Positions 34,640 through 44,119 of a DNA stretch of 64,000 nucleotides are shown piece after piece. The stretch spans positions 62,001 to 126,000 of the forward strand of contig NZ_VYSA01000002.1 in NCBI RefSeq assembly GCF_008710745.1, read 5' to 3'. The notes below the pieces were generated by a model. That model was not told the origin of the DNA. It ran no database searches and was given only the letters and a program-made list of their open reading frames with translations. This DNA comes from Microbacterium rhizomatis (GTDB taxonomy: Bacteria > Actinomycetota > Actinomycetes > Actinomycetales > Microbacteriaceae). The first letter of the stretch is position 1. Every line of letters begins with the position of its first letter. Both the position numbers and the translations under genes were made by a program.

Positions 34640-35287
34640 CTAACCTCGGGTGCCGACGTCACCGGATCTGCTGAGGACTTCGTCGACCTTGGCCCGCACG
34701 GCCGCGGCGAGCTCATCGACGGGTCGTGACGCGTCGAGCACGAGGAACCTCTCGGGCTCGTTGCCGGCGAGCGTCAGGAAAGCCTCGCGCACGCGCTCAT
34801 GGAACGAACCATGTTCGGCTTCGAGTCGGTCGAAAGGCTTGTCATCCGCGTCGATCCGCCCGCGTGCGGTCGCCGGATCCACGTCGAGCAGCACCGTGAT
34901 GTCGGGGAGGAGCCCCTCGGCCGCCCAGAGCGACAGCTCGCGCACCTCTCCGGAATCCAGTACTCGCCCGGCCCCCTGATAGGCGACCGACGAGTCGAGA
35001 TAGCGGTCCTGGATCACGATCTCGCCGCGCTGGAGCGCAGGACGCACGACCGTGGCGATGTGGTGCGCCCGATCGGCTGCGTAGAGCAATGCCTCGGCGC
35101 GCGGAGCGACCTCGCCGCGGTGGTGAAGAACGATGTCGCGGATCAGCTCTCCCACTTCGCTGCCGCCGGGCTCACGGGTGCGCACCACGGTGCGACCCTG
35201 CGCGACCGCCCAATCCTGCAGCAGCATCGCCTGGGTGGTCTTCCCCGCGCCGTCGCCGCCCTCGAACGTGACGAAGAGCCCCGTCAT
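34640..35287 (-). CDS. tmk: Thymidylate kinase
   Basis: Phosphorylates dTMP to dTDP. It is 215 residues, normal length. P-loop FEGGDGAGKTTQ, DR(Y/H) motif QDRYLDSSVAYQG, and lid region around PATARGRI. The start is ATG 35287, 13 bases after the topA stop; longer readings are the antisense-frame shadow of the topA repeat tail. The order topA-tmk-holB suggests one replication-related transcription unit. Confidence 0.94.
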   Translation of the reverse strand: MTGLFVTFEGGDGAGKTTQAMLLQDWAVAQGRTVVRTREPGGSEVGELIRDIVLHHRGEVAPRAEALLYAADRAHHIATVVRPALQRGEIVIQDRYLDSSVAYQGAGRVLDSGEVRELSLWAAEGLLPDITVLLDVDPATARGRIDADDKPFDRLEAEHGSFHERVREAFLTLAGNEPERFLVLDASRPVDELAAAVRAKVDEVLSRSGDVGTRG

Positions 35288-35300
35288 GCGTCGTGGCCGG

Positions 35301-38219
35301 TCACTTCTGCGCGGCCGCTTCCGCGACCGGCGCCTTCTTCGCCGGAGCCTTGACGACCGGAGCCTTCTTGGCGGCCGTCGTCTTCGTGGCCGTCGTCTTG
35401 GCGGCCGTCGTCTTGGCCGCCGGCGACTTCGTGGCCGTCGTCTTGGCGGCCGCCGTCGTCTTGGCCGCCGTCGTCTTGGCTGCCGTCGTCTTCGCGGCCG
35501 TCGTCTTGGCCGCCGTCGTCTTGGCGGGCGCCGCGCGTCTCGCCGGCGTGCGCTTGGGCGCGGGGCCTTTCGCACGCTTGTCGGCGAGCATCTGGACCGC
35601 GACCTCGTAGGTGATGTCGGCGACGGTCTGCCCGCGCGGAATCGTCACGTTGGTCTCGCCGTCGGTGACATACGCACCGAATCTGCCGTCACGAACCCTG
35701 ATCGGCTTGCCGCTCACCGGGTCGTTGTCGAACTCGGCGAGCGCGCTCGAAGCACGACGTGCGCCGTATTTCGGGAGGGCGTAGATGGCCAGAGCCTGCT
35801 CGAGCGTGATGTCGAAGATCTGCGCCTCGGTGTCCAGCGACCGCGAGTCGGTGCCTCGCTTGAGATACGGACCGTAGCGGCCGTTCTGCGCGGTGATGGC
35901 CTCGCCGGACTCGGGGTCGGTGCCGACCGTACGCGGGAGGTCGAGCAGCTGCAGCGCCGTGTCGAGATCGATCGTCTCTACCGACATCGACTTGAACAGC
36001 GACGCAGTACGCGGCTTGGGCGCGACCTCTTTCTTCGGACCGCGCTTCTTGGGCGCCTCGATGACTTCTCCGGTCGCCTCGTCGACGGCGACCGGCTCCT
36101 CGGGGATCGTCTCCTCGACGTAGGGACCGAATCGGCCGTCCTTGACCACGACGAGTCGGTTGTTCTCGGGATTCTCGCCGAGCACACGGTTGCCCGCGAC
36201 GGGAGCGTCGATCAGCTCCTGTGCCCGCGCCGGCGTCAGCTCGTCGGGCGCGAGATCGTCGGGGATGTTCACGCGCCGCGGCTCGGCGTCGGGCTGCTCG
36301 GCATCCACGACGTCGAGGTACGGGCCGTACTTGCCGAACCGGAGGGTCGTCGTGTCGGAGATCCGGGTGGCGTTGAGCTCGCGGGCGTCGATCTCGCCGA
36401 GGTTCTCCACGATGTTGCGCAGCCCCACCTGCTCGTCCGACCCGAAGTAGAAGGAGCGGAGCCACTCCCCGCGCTGCTGCTCTCCGCGGGCGATCGCATC
36501 GAGGTCGTCTTCGAGCGCCGCGGTGAAGTCGTAGTCGACCAGGTCGGCGAAGTGCTCTTCCAGCAGGCGCACCACGCTGAACGCGAGCCAGCTGGGCACG
36601 AGCGCCTGTCCGCGCTTGGTGACGTAGCCGCGATCGAGGATCACATCGATGATGCTCGCGAAGGTCGAGGGTCGGCCGATGCCCTTCTCCTCGAGCGCCT
36701 TCACGAGGCTCGCCTCGGTGTAACGCGGCTTCGGGGTCGTCGAGTGACCCTTCGACTCGACATCACGGATCGCGAGCCTGTCGCCGACCGCGAGCACGGG
36801 GAGCGACTGGTCGTCGGCCTTGTCGGAGTCGCCGCGCTTCTCGTCGCGACCCTCTTCGTAGGCCTCGAGGAAGCCCTTGAACGTGTAGACCGTGCCGGAA
36901 GCGGTGAACTCGGCGGCCCTGCCCCCGGCATCCACCGACAGCGTCACCGTCGTGGTCTCGTACTTCGCGTCGGACATCTGGCTGGCGATCGTGCGCTTCC
37001 AGATGAGGTCGTACATGCGGTGCTCGTCGCGATCGAGCTCGGAGGTCACTGAGGCCGGTGTACGGAAGTCCTCGCCCGAGGGGCGGATCGCCTCGTGCGC
37101 CTCTTGCGCGTTCTTGCTGTTGTTGCGGTATACCCGAGGGTTCAGCGGGACGGCCTTCTCGCCGTAGAGCGCGACGGCCTGCTGGCGGGCAGCCGTGACG
37201 GCCTGCGACGACAGCGCCGTCGAGTCGGTGCGCATATAGGTGATGAACCCCTTCTCGTACAGCCGCTGGGCGACGCTCATCGCGTGCTTCGCGCTCATCG
37301 AGAGCTTGCGGCCGGCCTCCTGCTGCAGGGTGGAGGTGGTGAACGGGGCTTTGGGGCTGCGGGTGCCCGGCTTGGACTCGAGATTCGAGACGGATGCCTC
37401 GGCGGCGGCCTCGATCGCGGCCGCCAGCTGCCGCGCCTCGTCCTCGGAGAGCACGAGCACGGCCTTCTTCAGCTGGCCCAGGTCGTCGAAGTCCGTGCCG
37501 CGGGCGAGCGGTGCTCCGTCCACCCGCGCGAGGCGCGTGGCGAACGAGTCGGCCGCCTTCACCGCCGTCGCCTCGACGTCCCAGTAGGACGCGGCGACGA
37601 ACGCCATCCGCTCGCGCTCGCGTTGGACGACCATCCGAGTGGCGGCGGACTGCACGCGCCCCGCGCTGAGCGCGGCGCCCTCGCGGCCGCTGCCGACCTT
37701 GCGCCACAGCACGGGCGAGACATCCCACCCGTAGAGCCGGTCGAGCACGCGGCGGGTCTCCTGCGCGTCGACGAGCGCGAGATCGAGCTCACGCGTGTTC
37801 TCTGCGGCGGCCCGGATCGCGTCCTTCGTGATCTCGTGGAAGACCATGCGCTTGACGGGGACCTTGGGCTTGAGCACTTCCAGCAGGTGCCAGGCGATCG
37901 CTTCGCCCTCGCGGTCCTCATCAGTGGCGAGCAGGACCTCATCGGCGTCTTTGACCGCGCGCTTGAGCTCGGCGACCGTCTTGGTCTTGCGCTCGTTAAC
38001 CACATAGTAGGGATCGAAGTCGTTGTCGACGTCGATCGAGTACTTGCCGTAGGACGCCTTCTTATCGGCGGGGATGTCCTTCTTGCTCGCGAGGTCGCGG
38101 ATGTGCCCGACCGAACTCAGCACCTCGTAGTCGTCACCGAGGTAGCCCTGGATGGACTTCATCTTGGTCGGCGACTCGACGATGACGAGCTTCTTGCCGT
38201 GCGGCTGTCCCTGTGGCAC
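35301..38219 (-). CDS. topA: DNA topoisomerase I
   Basis: Type IA topoisomerase that relaxes negative supercoils, 972 residues. TOPRIM domain KLVIVESPTKMKSI with acidic motif LLATDEDREGEA; catalytic Tyr328 in GFITYMRTDSTAL. As in other actinobacteria there are no zinc fingers; instead the C-terminal part carries repeats of the form GRFGPYV, GRYGPYLKRG and GRFGAYVTDG. A lysine/alanine-rich tail of about 75 residues (KTTAA repeats) ends the protein and probably increases DNA binding and processivity. The start is GTG 38219 with AGAAGGGA eight bases upstream. Confidence 0.95.
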   Translation of the reverse strand: MPQGQPHGKKLVIVESPTKMKSIQGYLGDDYEVLSSVGHIRDLASKKDIPADKKASYGKYSIDVDNDFDPYYVVNERKTKTVAELKRAVKDADEVLLATDEDREGEAIAWHLLEVLKPKVPVKRMVFHEITKDAIRAAAENTRELDLALVDAQETRRVLDRLYGWDVSPVLWRKVGSGREGAALSAGRVQSAATRMVVQRERERMAFVAASYWDVEATAVKAADSFATRLARVDGAPLARGTDFDDLGQLKKAVLVLSEDEARQLAAAIEAAAEASVSNLESKPGTRSPKAPFTTSTLQQEAGRKLSMSAKHAMSVAQRLYEKGFITYMRTDSTALSSQAVTAARQQAVALYGEKAVPLNPRVYRNNSKNAQEAHEAIRPSGEDFRTPASVTSELDRDEHRMYDLIWKRTIASQMSDAKYETTTVTLSVDAGGRAAEFTASGTVYTFKGFLEAYEEGRDEKRGDSDKADDQSLPVLAVGDRLAIRDVESKGHSTTPKPRYTEASLVKALEEKGIGRPSTFASIIDVILDRGYVTKRGQALVPSWLAFSVVRLLEEHFADLVDYDFTAALEDDLDAIARGEQQRGEWLRSFYFGSDEQVGLRNIVENLGEIDARELNATRISDTTTLRFGKYGPYLDVVDAEQPDAEPRRVNIPDDLAPDELTPARAQELIDAPVAGNRVLGENPENNRLVVVKDGRFGPYVEETIPEEPVAVDEATGEVIEAPKKRGPKKEVAPKPRTASLFKSMSVETIDLDTALQLLDLPRTVGTDPESGEAITAQNGRYGPYLKRGTDSRSLDTEAQIFDITLEQALAIYALPKYGARRASSALAEFDNDPVSGKPIRVRDGRFGAYVTDGETNVTIPRGQTVADITYEVAVQMLADKRAKGPAPKRTPARRAAPAKTTAAKTTAAKTTAAKTTAAKTTAAAKTTATKSPAAKTTAAKTTATKTTAAKKAPVVKAPAKKAPVAEAAAQK
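35371..35528 (-). repeat. 15-bp in-frame repeats encoding the KTTAA tail of topA
   Basis: Tandem units translating to KTTAA, with variants KTTAT and KSPAA. The DNA is near-identical between units, so copy number may vary between strains. Confidence 0.8.
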
Positions 38220-38327
38220 TGATGGTCCCTTCTCCGATGCACACCATACACACCGTGCACTGCAAGGAGCGCTGTGAGCCCGGGCGTACCGACCGGTCGA
38301 TGATCGCGCGGTGACACGGGCGCGGCA

Positions 38328-38645
38328 CTACGGCGGGGGGCCGGCCCGGGCCGCGGCGGTGGCGGGCAGGCGAGCGAACTCGGCCCCCACGATCACCGTT
38401 GCCACCAGCCCCTCCAGCTCGCAGCGGAGCACGACCGCACCGCCGGCCGCCGCGATCTCGGCGGCCCGATCGCACGGGACGCCCGGCACGGCACCGGATC
38501 CCGCATCCGCCGCGGCGAGCGCTGCGGCGTCCGCCGCACCCGCCAGGCGCTGCGCGAACACCGCAGCCGCCCCGGCCGTCACGAGCCCGACGGCCAGGGT
38601 CGCCGAGCACGCCACGACTCCTGCGGCGAGCATCGTGCCGGGCAT
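38328..38645 (-). CDS. Small TadE-like pilus-locus protein (Rv3654c-like)
   Basis: 105 residues from ATG 38645. A hydrophobic N-terminal helix (about 5-30) is followed by AAVFAQRLAGAADAAALAAAD, the pattern seen in the helicase/secretion-neighbourhood TadE-like proteins, and two cysteines (VPCDRAA, LRCELEG). It shares one base with the preceding tadE-like gene (TGATG) and is the last gene of the Tad operon. It is presumably a secreted or membrane-anchored pseudopilin partner. Its counterpart is Rv3654c in M. tuberculosis. Confidence 0.75.
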   Translation of the reverse strand: MPGTMLAAGVVACSATLAVGLVTAGAAAVFAQRLAGAADAAALAAADAGSGAVPGVPCDRAAEIAAAGGAVVLRCELEGLVATVIVGAEFARLPATAAARAGPPP

Positions 38646-39010
38646 CAGCGGCCGCCTGCGAGTGCGCAGCTGGTGGCATCGAGCGCGCCCAGCGAGATCG
38701 AGCCCAGTGACATCGGGCTCGGCGAGGATGCGGTGACGCACACGATGTCTCCGTGGCGATCGACCGCCGCCGCGGCGCCGACGTCGGCCACCGCGGATGA
38801 CACACGCGCGTCGGATTCACCGCGTCCCGCAAGACGGGCAGCGTCGGCCGCCGCGTCCTGCAGCCGCACCTGCTGCGCACACGCGCCGAGGGCTCCGGCG
38901 GCGAACAGCAGCACAACGGTGATCGCCGGCAGTGCGATGGCGAACTCCGCCACCACCGACCCTTCGTCGGCGGCCCGCCGTGCCCCGCTCCGGCCCGACC
39001 GGCCGTTCAC
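38645..39010 (-). CDS. TadE-family pseudopilin
   Basis: 121 residues. The prepilin-like junction DEGSVVAEFAIALPAITVVLLF has the conserved Glu and the hydrophobic helix of TadE/Flp-type minor pilins. The remaining part is small and polar with QQVRLQDAAADAARLAGRGE. The GTG start at 39010 overlaps the stop of the pilin gene (GTGA), so translation is coupled. Its counterpart is Rv3655c. Confidence 0.82.
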   Translation of the reverse strand: MNGRSGRSGARRAADEGSVVAEFAIALPAITVVLLFAAGALGACAQQVRLQDAAADAARLAGRGESDARVSSAVADVGAAAAVDRHGDIVCVTASSPSPMSLGSISLGALDATSCALAGGR

Positions 39011-39243
39011 GCCACCGTGAGTGCGCGGCGGATGAGATCGGTGAGGATGCCGCGCACCTCGTCGGAACGCATGATCACCACGAGCAGTCCCGCGAACGCG
39101 ACCGCGGCCATCGTGGCGATCGCATATTCGGCGGTCGCGGCACCGGATTCGTCGCCGAACAGTCGCGCTGCCCGGCGACCGGTCAGAAACGGCGGCGGCG
39201 AGGGGCGCTCGGAACGATCGACGAGAGGGACGGGATATGACAT
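39007..39243 (-). CDS. DUF4244 Flp-type pilin
   Basis: 78 residues with GDESGAATAEYAIATMAAVAFAG: a short N-terminal leader, a Gly/Ala cleavage site, the Glu at position five of the mature protein and a hydrophobic alpha helix, as in Flp major pilins. The mature pilin would be only about 45 residues. It is the probable structural subunit of the Tad pilus encoded around it (Rv3656c-like). The start is ATG 39243. Confidence 0.82.
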   Translation of the reverse strand: MSYPVPLVDRSERPSPPPFLTGRRAARLFGDESGAATAEYAIATMAAVAFAGLLVVIMRSDEVRGILTDLIRRALTVA

Positions 39244-39288
39244 GTGTTGCTCCTTGCTCGGAATGGACGTGTGGGCACGATCAACACC

Positions 39289-40227
39289 TCACAGTCGCAC
39301 TGAGGTGGAAGAGATGACGCTGAGCAGCATCGGAGCGACGCCCAGCAGGAGGAATGCCGGGAGGGTGCAGACGCCCAGTGGCAGGAGAAGCCGCGATGAG
39401 AGCCGCGCGGCTCGGAGTCGCCCGTCCGTACGAGCGCGATGGCGGGCGAGGGATGCTGCGGCCCTGAGCAATTCGACGGCCGGGACACCGGCCGACCGCG
39501 ACAGCGTCAGCGTCGCGTCGATCTCGTCGGGCGGGGGTTCTGATTCGGCCGATTCCGTGGCGTACGTCACGGCGCCGGACTCCCCCGTCGATTCGGCCAC
39601 GATCCTCTTCGCCCGGTCGATCGAGACGCCGCCGCTCAAGCCGATGGCCAGAAGCTCGGCGCGCATTCCGGGGATCCCCGGGCCTGGCCGTGCGGATCGA
39701 ACCAGTGCTCCAGACCACCGCCTGGCGGCGATGACCAGAGCGATCCCGGCGATCAGGCACGCGAAGCCGAGCGGATTTCGCAGCAGCACGAGGAAGGTGT
39801 CGAAGCCGAGTGCACCGCCGAGCAGCACCGCCACGAGCGGAAGCCAACCCATGAGGCGTGTCGTGCCGGCCGGCTCGGCGAGCGCGACGCGGATCTCGTC
39901 GGCGGATTCCTGGGCGTCGCGCAGCGCGGCGGCGATTCCGCGCAGGTTCTCGGCGAGGGGGGCGCCGACGGCCTCGGCCACCCGCCAGGCGGCTCCGATC
40001 TCGCGCCAGCTGCCGCCCCGGGCCGCGATGGCGTGCGGGACGGACGCGCCTTGACCCACGTCGGCATGCACCGCCGCCGCGACTGCGTCCCCCGTCGCGG
40101 CGAGGTGCGCCCAGGCGCGGGAGGGCGCGATGCCCGCCTGCAGAAGCACGGCGACCCGCAGCACCGTATCGGCGGCGGTAGCGGCGTCCGGCTCGGGAAG
40201 ATGCGCGGACCTTGACTTCCCGCGCAC
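39289..40227 (-). CDS. Type II secretion F-type membrane protein (fused TadB/TadC)
   Basis: Inner-membrane platform of the Tad pilus. It contains two F-type repeats, one around VAVLLQAGIAPSRAWAHLA and one around ELLAIGLSGGVSIDRAKRIV, separated by two membrane segments (about 180-225), with a last segment LLPLGVCTLPAFLLLG near the end. Most Tad systems split these between TadB and TadC. The start is uncertain: GTG 40227 is chosen (312 residues), but no good ribosome site is present, and an unusual CTG at 40245 overlapping the tadA stop is possible. Confidence 0.78.
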   Translation of the reverse strand: MRGKSRSAHLPEPDAATAADTVLRVAVLLQAGIAPSRAWAHLAATGDAVAAAVHADVGQGASVPHAIAARGGSWREIGAAWRVAEAVGAPLAENLRGIAAALRDAQESADEIRVALAEPAGTTRLMGWLPLVAVLLGGALGFDTFLVLLRNPLGFACLIAGIALVIAARRWSGALVRSARPGPGIPGMRAELLAIGLSGGVSIDRAKRIVAESTGESGAVTYATESAESEPPPDEIDATLTLSRSAGVPAVELLRAAASLARHRARTDGRLRAARLSSRLLLPLGVCTLPAFLLLGVAPMLLSVISSTSVRL

Positions 40228-40241
40228 CCGGATGAGGCTGA

Positions 40242-41291
40242 TCAGGACTCCCCCTCGATGTCGATCCGGAGTCGCCCCGCGGCGTCGATGGCGGGTACGC
40301 CGATCCCGGCCAATCGCCGTACTCCATCCCGCCCCCGCTCGAGGTGGAGCACGACGTGGATCGCGCTCGCGACCTGCCGCGCGAGCGCCAGGTCCGGCAT
40401 CCCGGCGAGAGCACCGAGGGCCTCGAGACGCGCGGGCACGTCCCTCAGGCTGTTGGCGTGCAGGGTGCCGGCTCCCCCATCGTGACCGGTGTTGAGCGCC
40501 GAGAGGAGTTCGCGGACCTCGTCGCCGCGACACTCGCCGACGACGAGCCGGTCGGGTCGCATACGGAGGGCCTCGCGAACGAGCCGGGCGAGCCCGATCG
40601 CGCCGATCCCCTCGAGGTTGGACTGGCGCGCTTCGAGACGCACGTGATGCGGATGCCGGATCCGAAGCTCTGCGACGTCCTCGATCGTCACGATCCGCTC
40701 GGCGGCGGTCGCGAGCCCGAGCATCGCCGCCAACAGTGTCGTCTTGCCCGCACCGGCGGCCCCCGTGATCAGGATGTTCCGGCGCGCCGCAACGATCTCA
40801 TCGATTCGCCGACGTTGCGCGGGGTCGAGCATCCCACGCTCCTGCAGCTGTTCGAGAGTCGGCGCGTCGGCCATCGGGATGCGGATCGAGACCGTCGTGC
40901 CCGAGGCGGACACCGGCGGAAGGACGGCGTGCACTCGCATTCCGTCTTCGAGCCGGACGTCGACGCACGGCGTGGCGTCGTCGATATGGCGACCGCCGAG
41001 CGCGATCAGCGCGACCGCGAGATCTCGCACCTCGTCTTCTGCGGCGCACCATTCGGCGACCTCGACCGGTCCGCTGCCGCGATCCACATAGAGCCCGCTG
41101 GAGCCGTTGATGAACAGATCCGTGACGTCCGGCTCGTCGAGGAACGGCGCGAGGGGCTGCAGCACCGCGGGCCGGGGGGCCGCCGTCACCCTTGCGGCAC
41201 GACGTTCACGGGGAGCGGGCGCCGGGAGCGGAGATTCGCCGGAGGCCGGCCCGGATACGGGGCGCGGCATGACGACGAACGGCTCGGGCAT
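40242..41291 (-). CDS. tadA: Tad pilus assembly ATPase TadA
   Basis: 349 residues, secretion ATPase of the CpaF/TadA class. N-terminal domain with DVTDLFINGSSGLYVDRG; Walker A GAAGAGKTT; Asp box TIEDVAELRI; His box and Walker B region LRMRPDRLVVGECRG; final SALNTGHDGGAGTLHAN. It powers assembly of the small pilins encoded downstream. The septum-site/CpaE-like gene that precedes tadA in M. tuberculosis is absent. A 6C RNA gene lies immediately upstream on the same strand. Confidence 0.92.
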   Translation of the reverse strand: MPEPFVVMPRPVSGPASGESPLPAPAPRERRAARVTAAPRPAVLQPLAPFLDEPDVTDLFINGSSGLYVDRGSGPVEVAEWCAAEDEVRDLAVALIALGGRHIDDATPCVDVRLEDGMRVHAVLPPVSASGTTVSIRIPMADAPTLEQLQERGMLDPAQRRRIDEIVAARRNILITGAAGAGKTTLLAAMLGLATAAERIVTIEDVAELRIRHPHHVRLEARQSNLEGIGAIGLARLVREALRMRPDRLVVGECRGDEVRELLSALNTGHDGGAGTLHANSLRDVPARLEALGALAGMPDLALARQVASAIHVVLHLERGRDGVRRLAGIGVPAIDAAGRLRIDIEGES

Positions 41292-41414
41292 GGAAGAACG
41301 CTAGAGCCCGCAGGAGCACCGTTCCGGGCCGAGCAGGCGTTCGGTGCACTATCCCGTGCCGAGCCACGGGTGGGGAGGCGTCGATGCCGGCCGGAGCGCG
41401 CCGCGCTCCCGGAA

Positions 41415-41518
41415 GACGAAGAGGGCGGCATCCCATGGGGGGAATGGGATGCCGCCACAAGCGACACCGTTTCGGGGGGTGATCGGGTGCCGCGATGCGC
41501 GAATCGAATGTTCGGCCG
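41415..41518 (-). ncRNA. 6C RNA
   Basis: Two hairpins read on the minus strand, each with six cytosines in the loop, which defines this actinobacterial RNA family. Hairpin I: 41486-41493 pairs with 41461-41468 (8 bp), with CCCCCC at 41474-41479. Hairpin II: 13-bp perfect stem 41444-41456 with 41424-41436, CCCCCC at 41437-41442, followed by CTCTTCGTCTT, so it also terminates transcription. In M. tuberculosis the 6C RNA (B11) lies next to the same Tad locus. The rest of the 41292-41654 gap shows only the acs ribosome site. Confidence 0.85.
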
Positions 41519-41524
41519 GTGAGA

Positions 41525-41553
41525 AGCATACGCAAGTTCATGCAACCTTCCAA
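41525..41553 (-). promoter_or_regulatory. Promoter of the 6C RNA
   Basis: Minus strand: -35 TTGGAA (41548-41553), 17-base spacer, -10 TATGCT (41525-41530). It predicts a transcript starting near 41518 and about 100 bases long, close to the size known for B11. Confidence 0.65.
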
Positions 41554-41654
41554 ACACGTCGCGAGGGCGTCACCTGGTACATCAGAAGGGGTCGGGCAGC
41601 CGGCCGCGACCGATAGATTTACCCTGCACGACCGACGGCAAAGGAGCCCGCCAC

Positions 41655-43625
41655 ATGAGCAGCCAGATCGATCACCTCCTCACCGAGACACGACGCTTCG
41701 CGCCGCCTTCCTCATTCGCCGCCGCTGCCGTCGGGACGGCGGAGCTGTACGAGCGGGCCGCTGCGGATCGCGTGGGGTTCTGGAGCGATCAGGCTCGCGA
41801 GCTTCTGCACTGGCACACCCCCTTCACCGAGACGCTGGACTGGTCGAATCCGCCCTTCGCGAAGTGGTTCGCCGACGGCGAGCTCAACGTCGCCTACAAC
41901 TGCCTCGATCGGCATGTCGAAGCGGGCGCCGGGGATCGTGTCGCGCTCCTCTGGGAAGGCGAGAACGGCGACGAACGGCGCATCACCTATGCGGAGCTCA
42001 CCGCGGAAGTGAAGCGCGTCGCCAACGTTCTCGAGGGACTGGGCGTCGGTCAGGGCGACCGCGTGGCGATCTACCTGCCGATGATCCCGGAGGCGATCGC
42101 GTCGATGCTCGCGATCGCGCGGATCGGCGCGATCCACTCCGTCGTCTTCGGCGGATTCTCCGCCGACAGCCTGCGATCGCGCATCGATGACGCGGGCGCG
42201 AAAGTCGTCATCACCGCCGACGGCGGCTACCGCAAGGGCAAGGTGTCTTCCCTCAAGCCCGCGGTCGACCAGGCGCTCGCCGATCGCAACGGCTCGGGCG
42301 TGCAGGACACCGTCGACCACGTGCTCGTGGTGCGACGCGGCGGGAACGACGTCGCGTGGACGGAGGGACGCGACCTGTGGTGGCACGACGTGGTGCCCGC
42401 CGCATCCGACCATCACGAGGCGCAGGCCTTCCCGGCCGAGAACCCGCTGTTCATCCTCTATACGTCGGGTACGACCGGGAAGCCGAAGGGGATCATGCAC
42501 ACGTCGGGCGGGTATCTGACGCAGGCGATGTTCACGAACAAGGTGGTGCACGACATCCACCCCGAGACTGACGTGTTCTGGTGCACGGCAGACATCGGCT
42601 GGATCACCGGGCACTCGTACGTCACCTACGGGCCGCTCGCGAACGGCGCCACCCAAGTGCTCTACGAGGGCACGCCCGACACCCCGCATCCCGGACGCTG
42701 GTGGGAGATCATCCAGAAGTACGGAGTGTCGATCTTCTACACCGCGCCCACCGCGATCCGCTCGTTCATGAAGCTCGGACGAGAGATCCCGCAGAAGTTC
42801 GATCTGTCGAGCATCCGCCTTCTGGGCTCCGTCGGGGAGCCCATCAACCCGGAGGCGTGGATGTGGTACCGGAAGGTGATCGGCGGCAAGGCAGCGCCGA
42901 TCGTCGACACGTGGTGGCAGACCGAAACCGGGGCGATCATGATCTCCGCCCTCCCGGGGGTGACCGAGACCAAGCCGGGCAGCGCTCAAGTCGCCATCCC
43001 GGGTGTCTCGATCGAGGTCGTGGACGATGACGGCGTGCACGTCGGCAACGGCAACGGCGGCCTGCTGGTCGTGACGGAGCCGTGGCCGTCGATGCTGCGC
43101 GGGATCTGGGGCGACCCCGATCGCTTCGTCGAGACGTACTGGGAGAAGTTCTCAGCGCAGAACTACTACTTCGCCGGGGATGGCGCGCGTCTCGACGACG
43201 ACGGAGACGTGTGGCTGCTCGGCCGCGTCGACGACGTGATGAACGTCTCAGGCCACCGCCTCTCGACCGCCGAGATCGAATCCGCGCTCGTCGGCAATGA
43301 GGCCGTCGCAGAGGCCGCAGTGGTCGGCGCGTCGGACGAGACGACCGGGCAGGCCGTCGCCGCGTTCGTCATCATCAAGCAGAGCTACCTGGCCGCGCAC
43401 TCGCCCGATGGGCTCGCCCAGTCGCTGCGTGCCTGGGTCGGCGAGCAGATCGGCCCGATCGCACGACCTCGAGACGTCTACATCGTGGAGGAGCTGCCCA
43501 AGACCCGATCCGGCAAGATCATGCGGCGGCTGCTGCGCGACGTCGCCGAGGGGCGCGAGGTCGGAGACACGACCACGCTCGCGGACACGGCCGTGATGTC
43601 GGTGATCTCCGCCCAGGTGCGCTGA
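41655..43625 (+). CDS. acsA: Acetyl-CoA synthetase
   Basis: AMP-forming enzyme activating acetate to acetyl-CoA, 656 residues. Core motifs: [20 protein letters not shown] (P-loop), [30 protein letters not shown] hinge, and [11 protein letters not shown] with Lys621, the residue whose acetylation switches the enzyme off in other bacteria. The start ATG 41655 follows AAAGGAG by eight bases. It converges on ridA. Confidence 0.96.
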   Translation: MSSQIDHLLTETRRFAPPSSFAAAAVGTAELYERAAADRVGFWSDQARELLHWHTPFTETLDWSNPPFAKWFADGELNVAYNCLDRHVEAGAGDRVALLWEGENGDERRITYAELTAEVKRVANVLEGLGVGQGDRVAIYLPMIPEAIASMLAIARIGAIHSVVFGGFSADSLRSRIDDAGAKVVITADGGYRKGKVSSLKPAVDQALADRNGSGVQDTVDHVLVVRRGGNDVAWTEGRDLWWHDVVPAASDHHEAQAFPAENPLFILYTSGTTGKPKGIMHTSGGYLTQAMFTNKVVHDIHPETDVFWCTADIGWITGHSYVTYGPLANGATQVLYEGTPDTPHPGRWWEIIQKYGVSIFYTAPTAIRSFMKLGREIPQKFDLSSIRLLGSVGEPINPEAWMWYRKVIGGKAAPIVDTWWQTETGAIMISALPGVTETKPGSAQVAIPGVSIEVVDDDGVHVGNGNGGLLVVTEPWPSMLRGIWGDPDRFVETYWEKFSAQNYYFAGDGARLDDDGDVWLLGRVDDVMNVSGHRLSTAEIESALVGNEAVAEAAVVGASDETTGQAVAAFVIIKQSYLAAHSPDGLAQSLRAWVGEQIGPIARPRDVYIVEELPKTRSGKIMRRLLRDVAEGREVGDTTTLADTAVMSVISAQVR

Positions 43626-43650
43626 GCCGCACTGACGCTGCGTGGGGGTC

Positions 43651-44118
43651 TTACACGAAGGAGAAGACGACCTCGACCTCGACGGGGCTGTCCAGCGGCA
43701 GTACCGGCACACCCACCGCCGAACGGGCGTGGCGTCCGGCGTCGCCGAAGACCTCGCCGAGAAGTTCGCTCGCCCCGTTTATCACGCCGGGCTGGCCCGT
43801 GAAGTCGGGAACGGATGCCACGAACCCGGTGACCTTCACGACACCCGTGAGGCGATCGACACCTCCGACGGCGTCGGCGGCCGCCGCGATCGCGTTGAGC
43901 GCCGAGCGGCGCGCATACTCTTTCGCGTCGGACGCGGGCACGAGCCCGTGGGCGTCGCCGACCTTGCCCGTCGCGGGAAGCGCACCCGCGGTGAGCGGAA
44001 GCTGGCCGGCGGTGAACACCAGGTCGCCGTGAGCCTTGGCGGGCACGTAGGCGCCCGCGGGCGTGGCGACAGGAGGAAGTTCGATGCCGAGCTCGGCGAG
44101 TTTCTGCGAAACGGTCAT
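43651..44118 (-). CDS. RidA/YjgF-family protein
   Basis: 155 residues. The family's trimer-forming barrel is recognisable by AYVPAKAHGDLVFTAGQLPL and VKVTGFVASVPDFTGQP, then ARSAVGVPVLPLDSPVEVEVVF, in which the Arg is the imine-deaminase substrate-binding residue. It probably hydrolyses reactive enamine/imine intermediates, or belongs to the Rv3678c subgroup of unproven activity. The start is ATG 44118; its ribosome site GGAGAACTGAG spans the stop of the DUF4177 gene, with one base between the genes. Confidence 0.87.
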   Translation of the reverse strand: MTVSQKLAELGIELPPVATPAGAYVPAKAHGDLVFTAGQLPLTAGALPATGKVGDAHGLVPASDAKEYARRSALNAIAAAADAVGGVDRLTGVVKVTGFVASVPDFTGQPGVINGASELLGEVFGDAGRHARSAVGVPVLPLDSPVEVEVVFSFV

Positions 44119-44119
44119 C

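Noticed and set aside
35133..37052. 639-codon plus-strand frame antisense to topA
   Set aside because: Caused by GC-rich third positions and the KTTAA repeats of topA; no family sequence, whereas the topA frame is unmistakable.
41712..43040. 442-codon minus-strand frame across acs
   Set aside because: Shadow frame opposite a complete acetyl-CoA synthetase.
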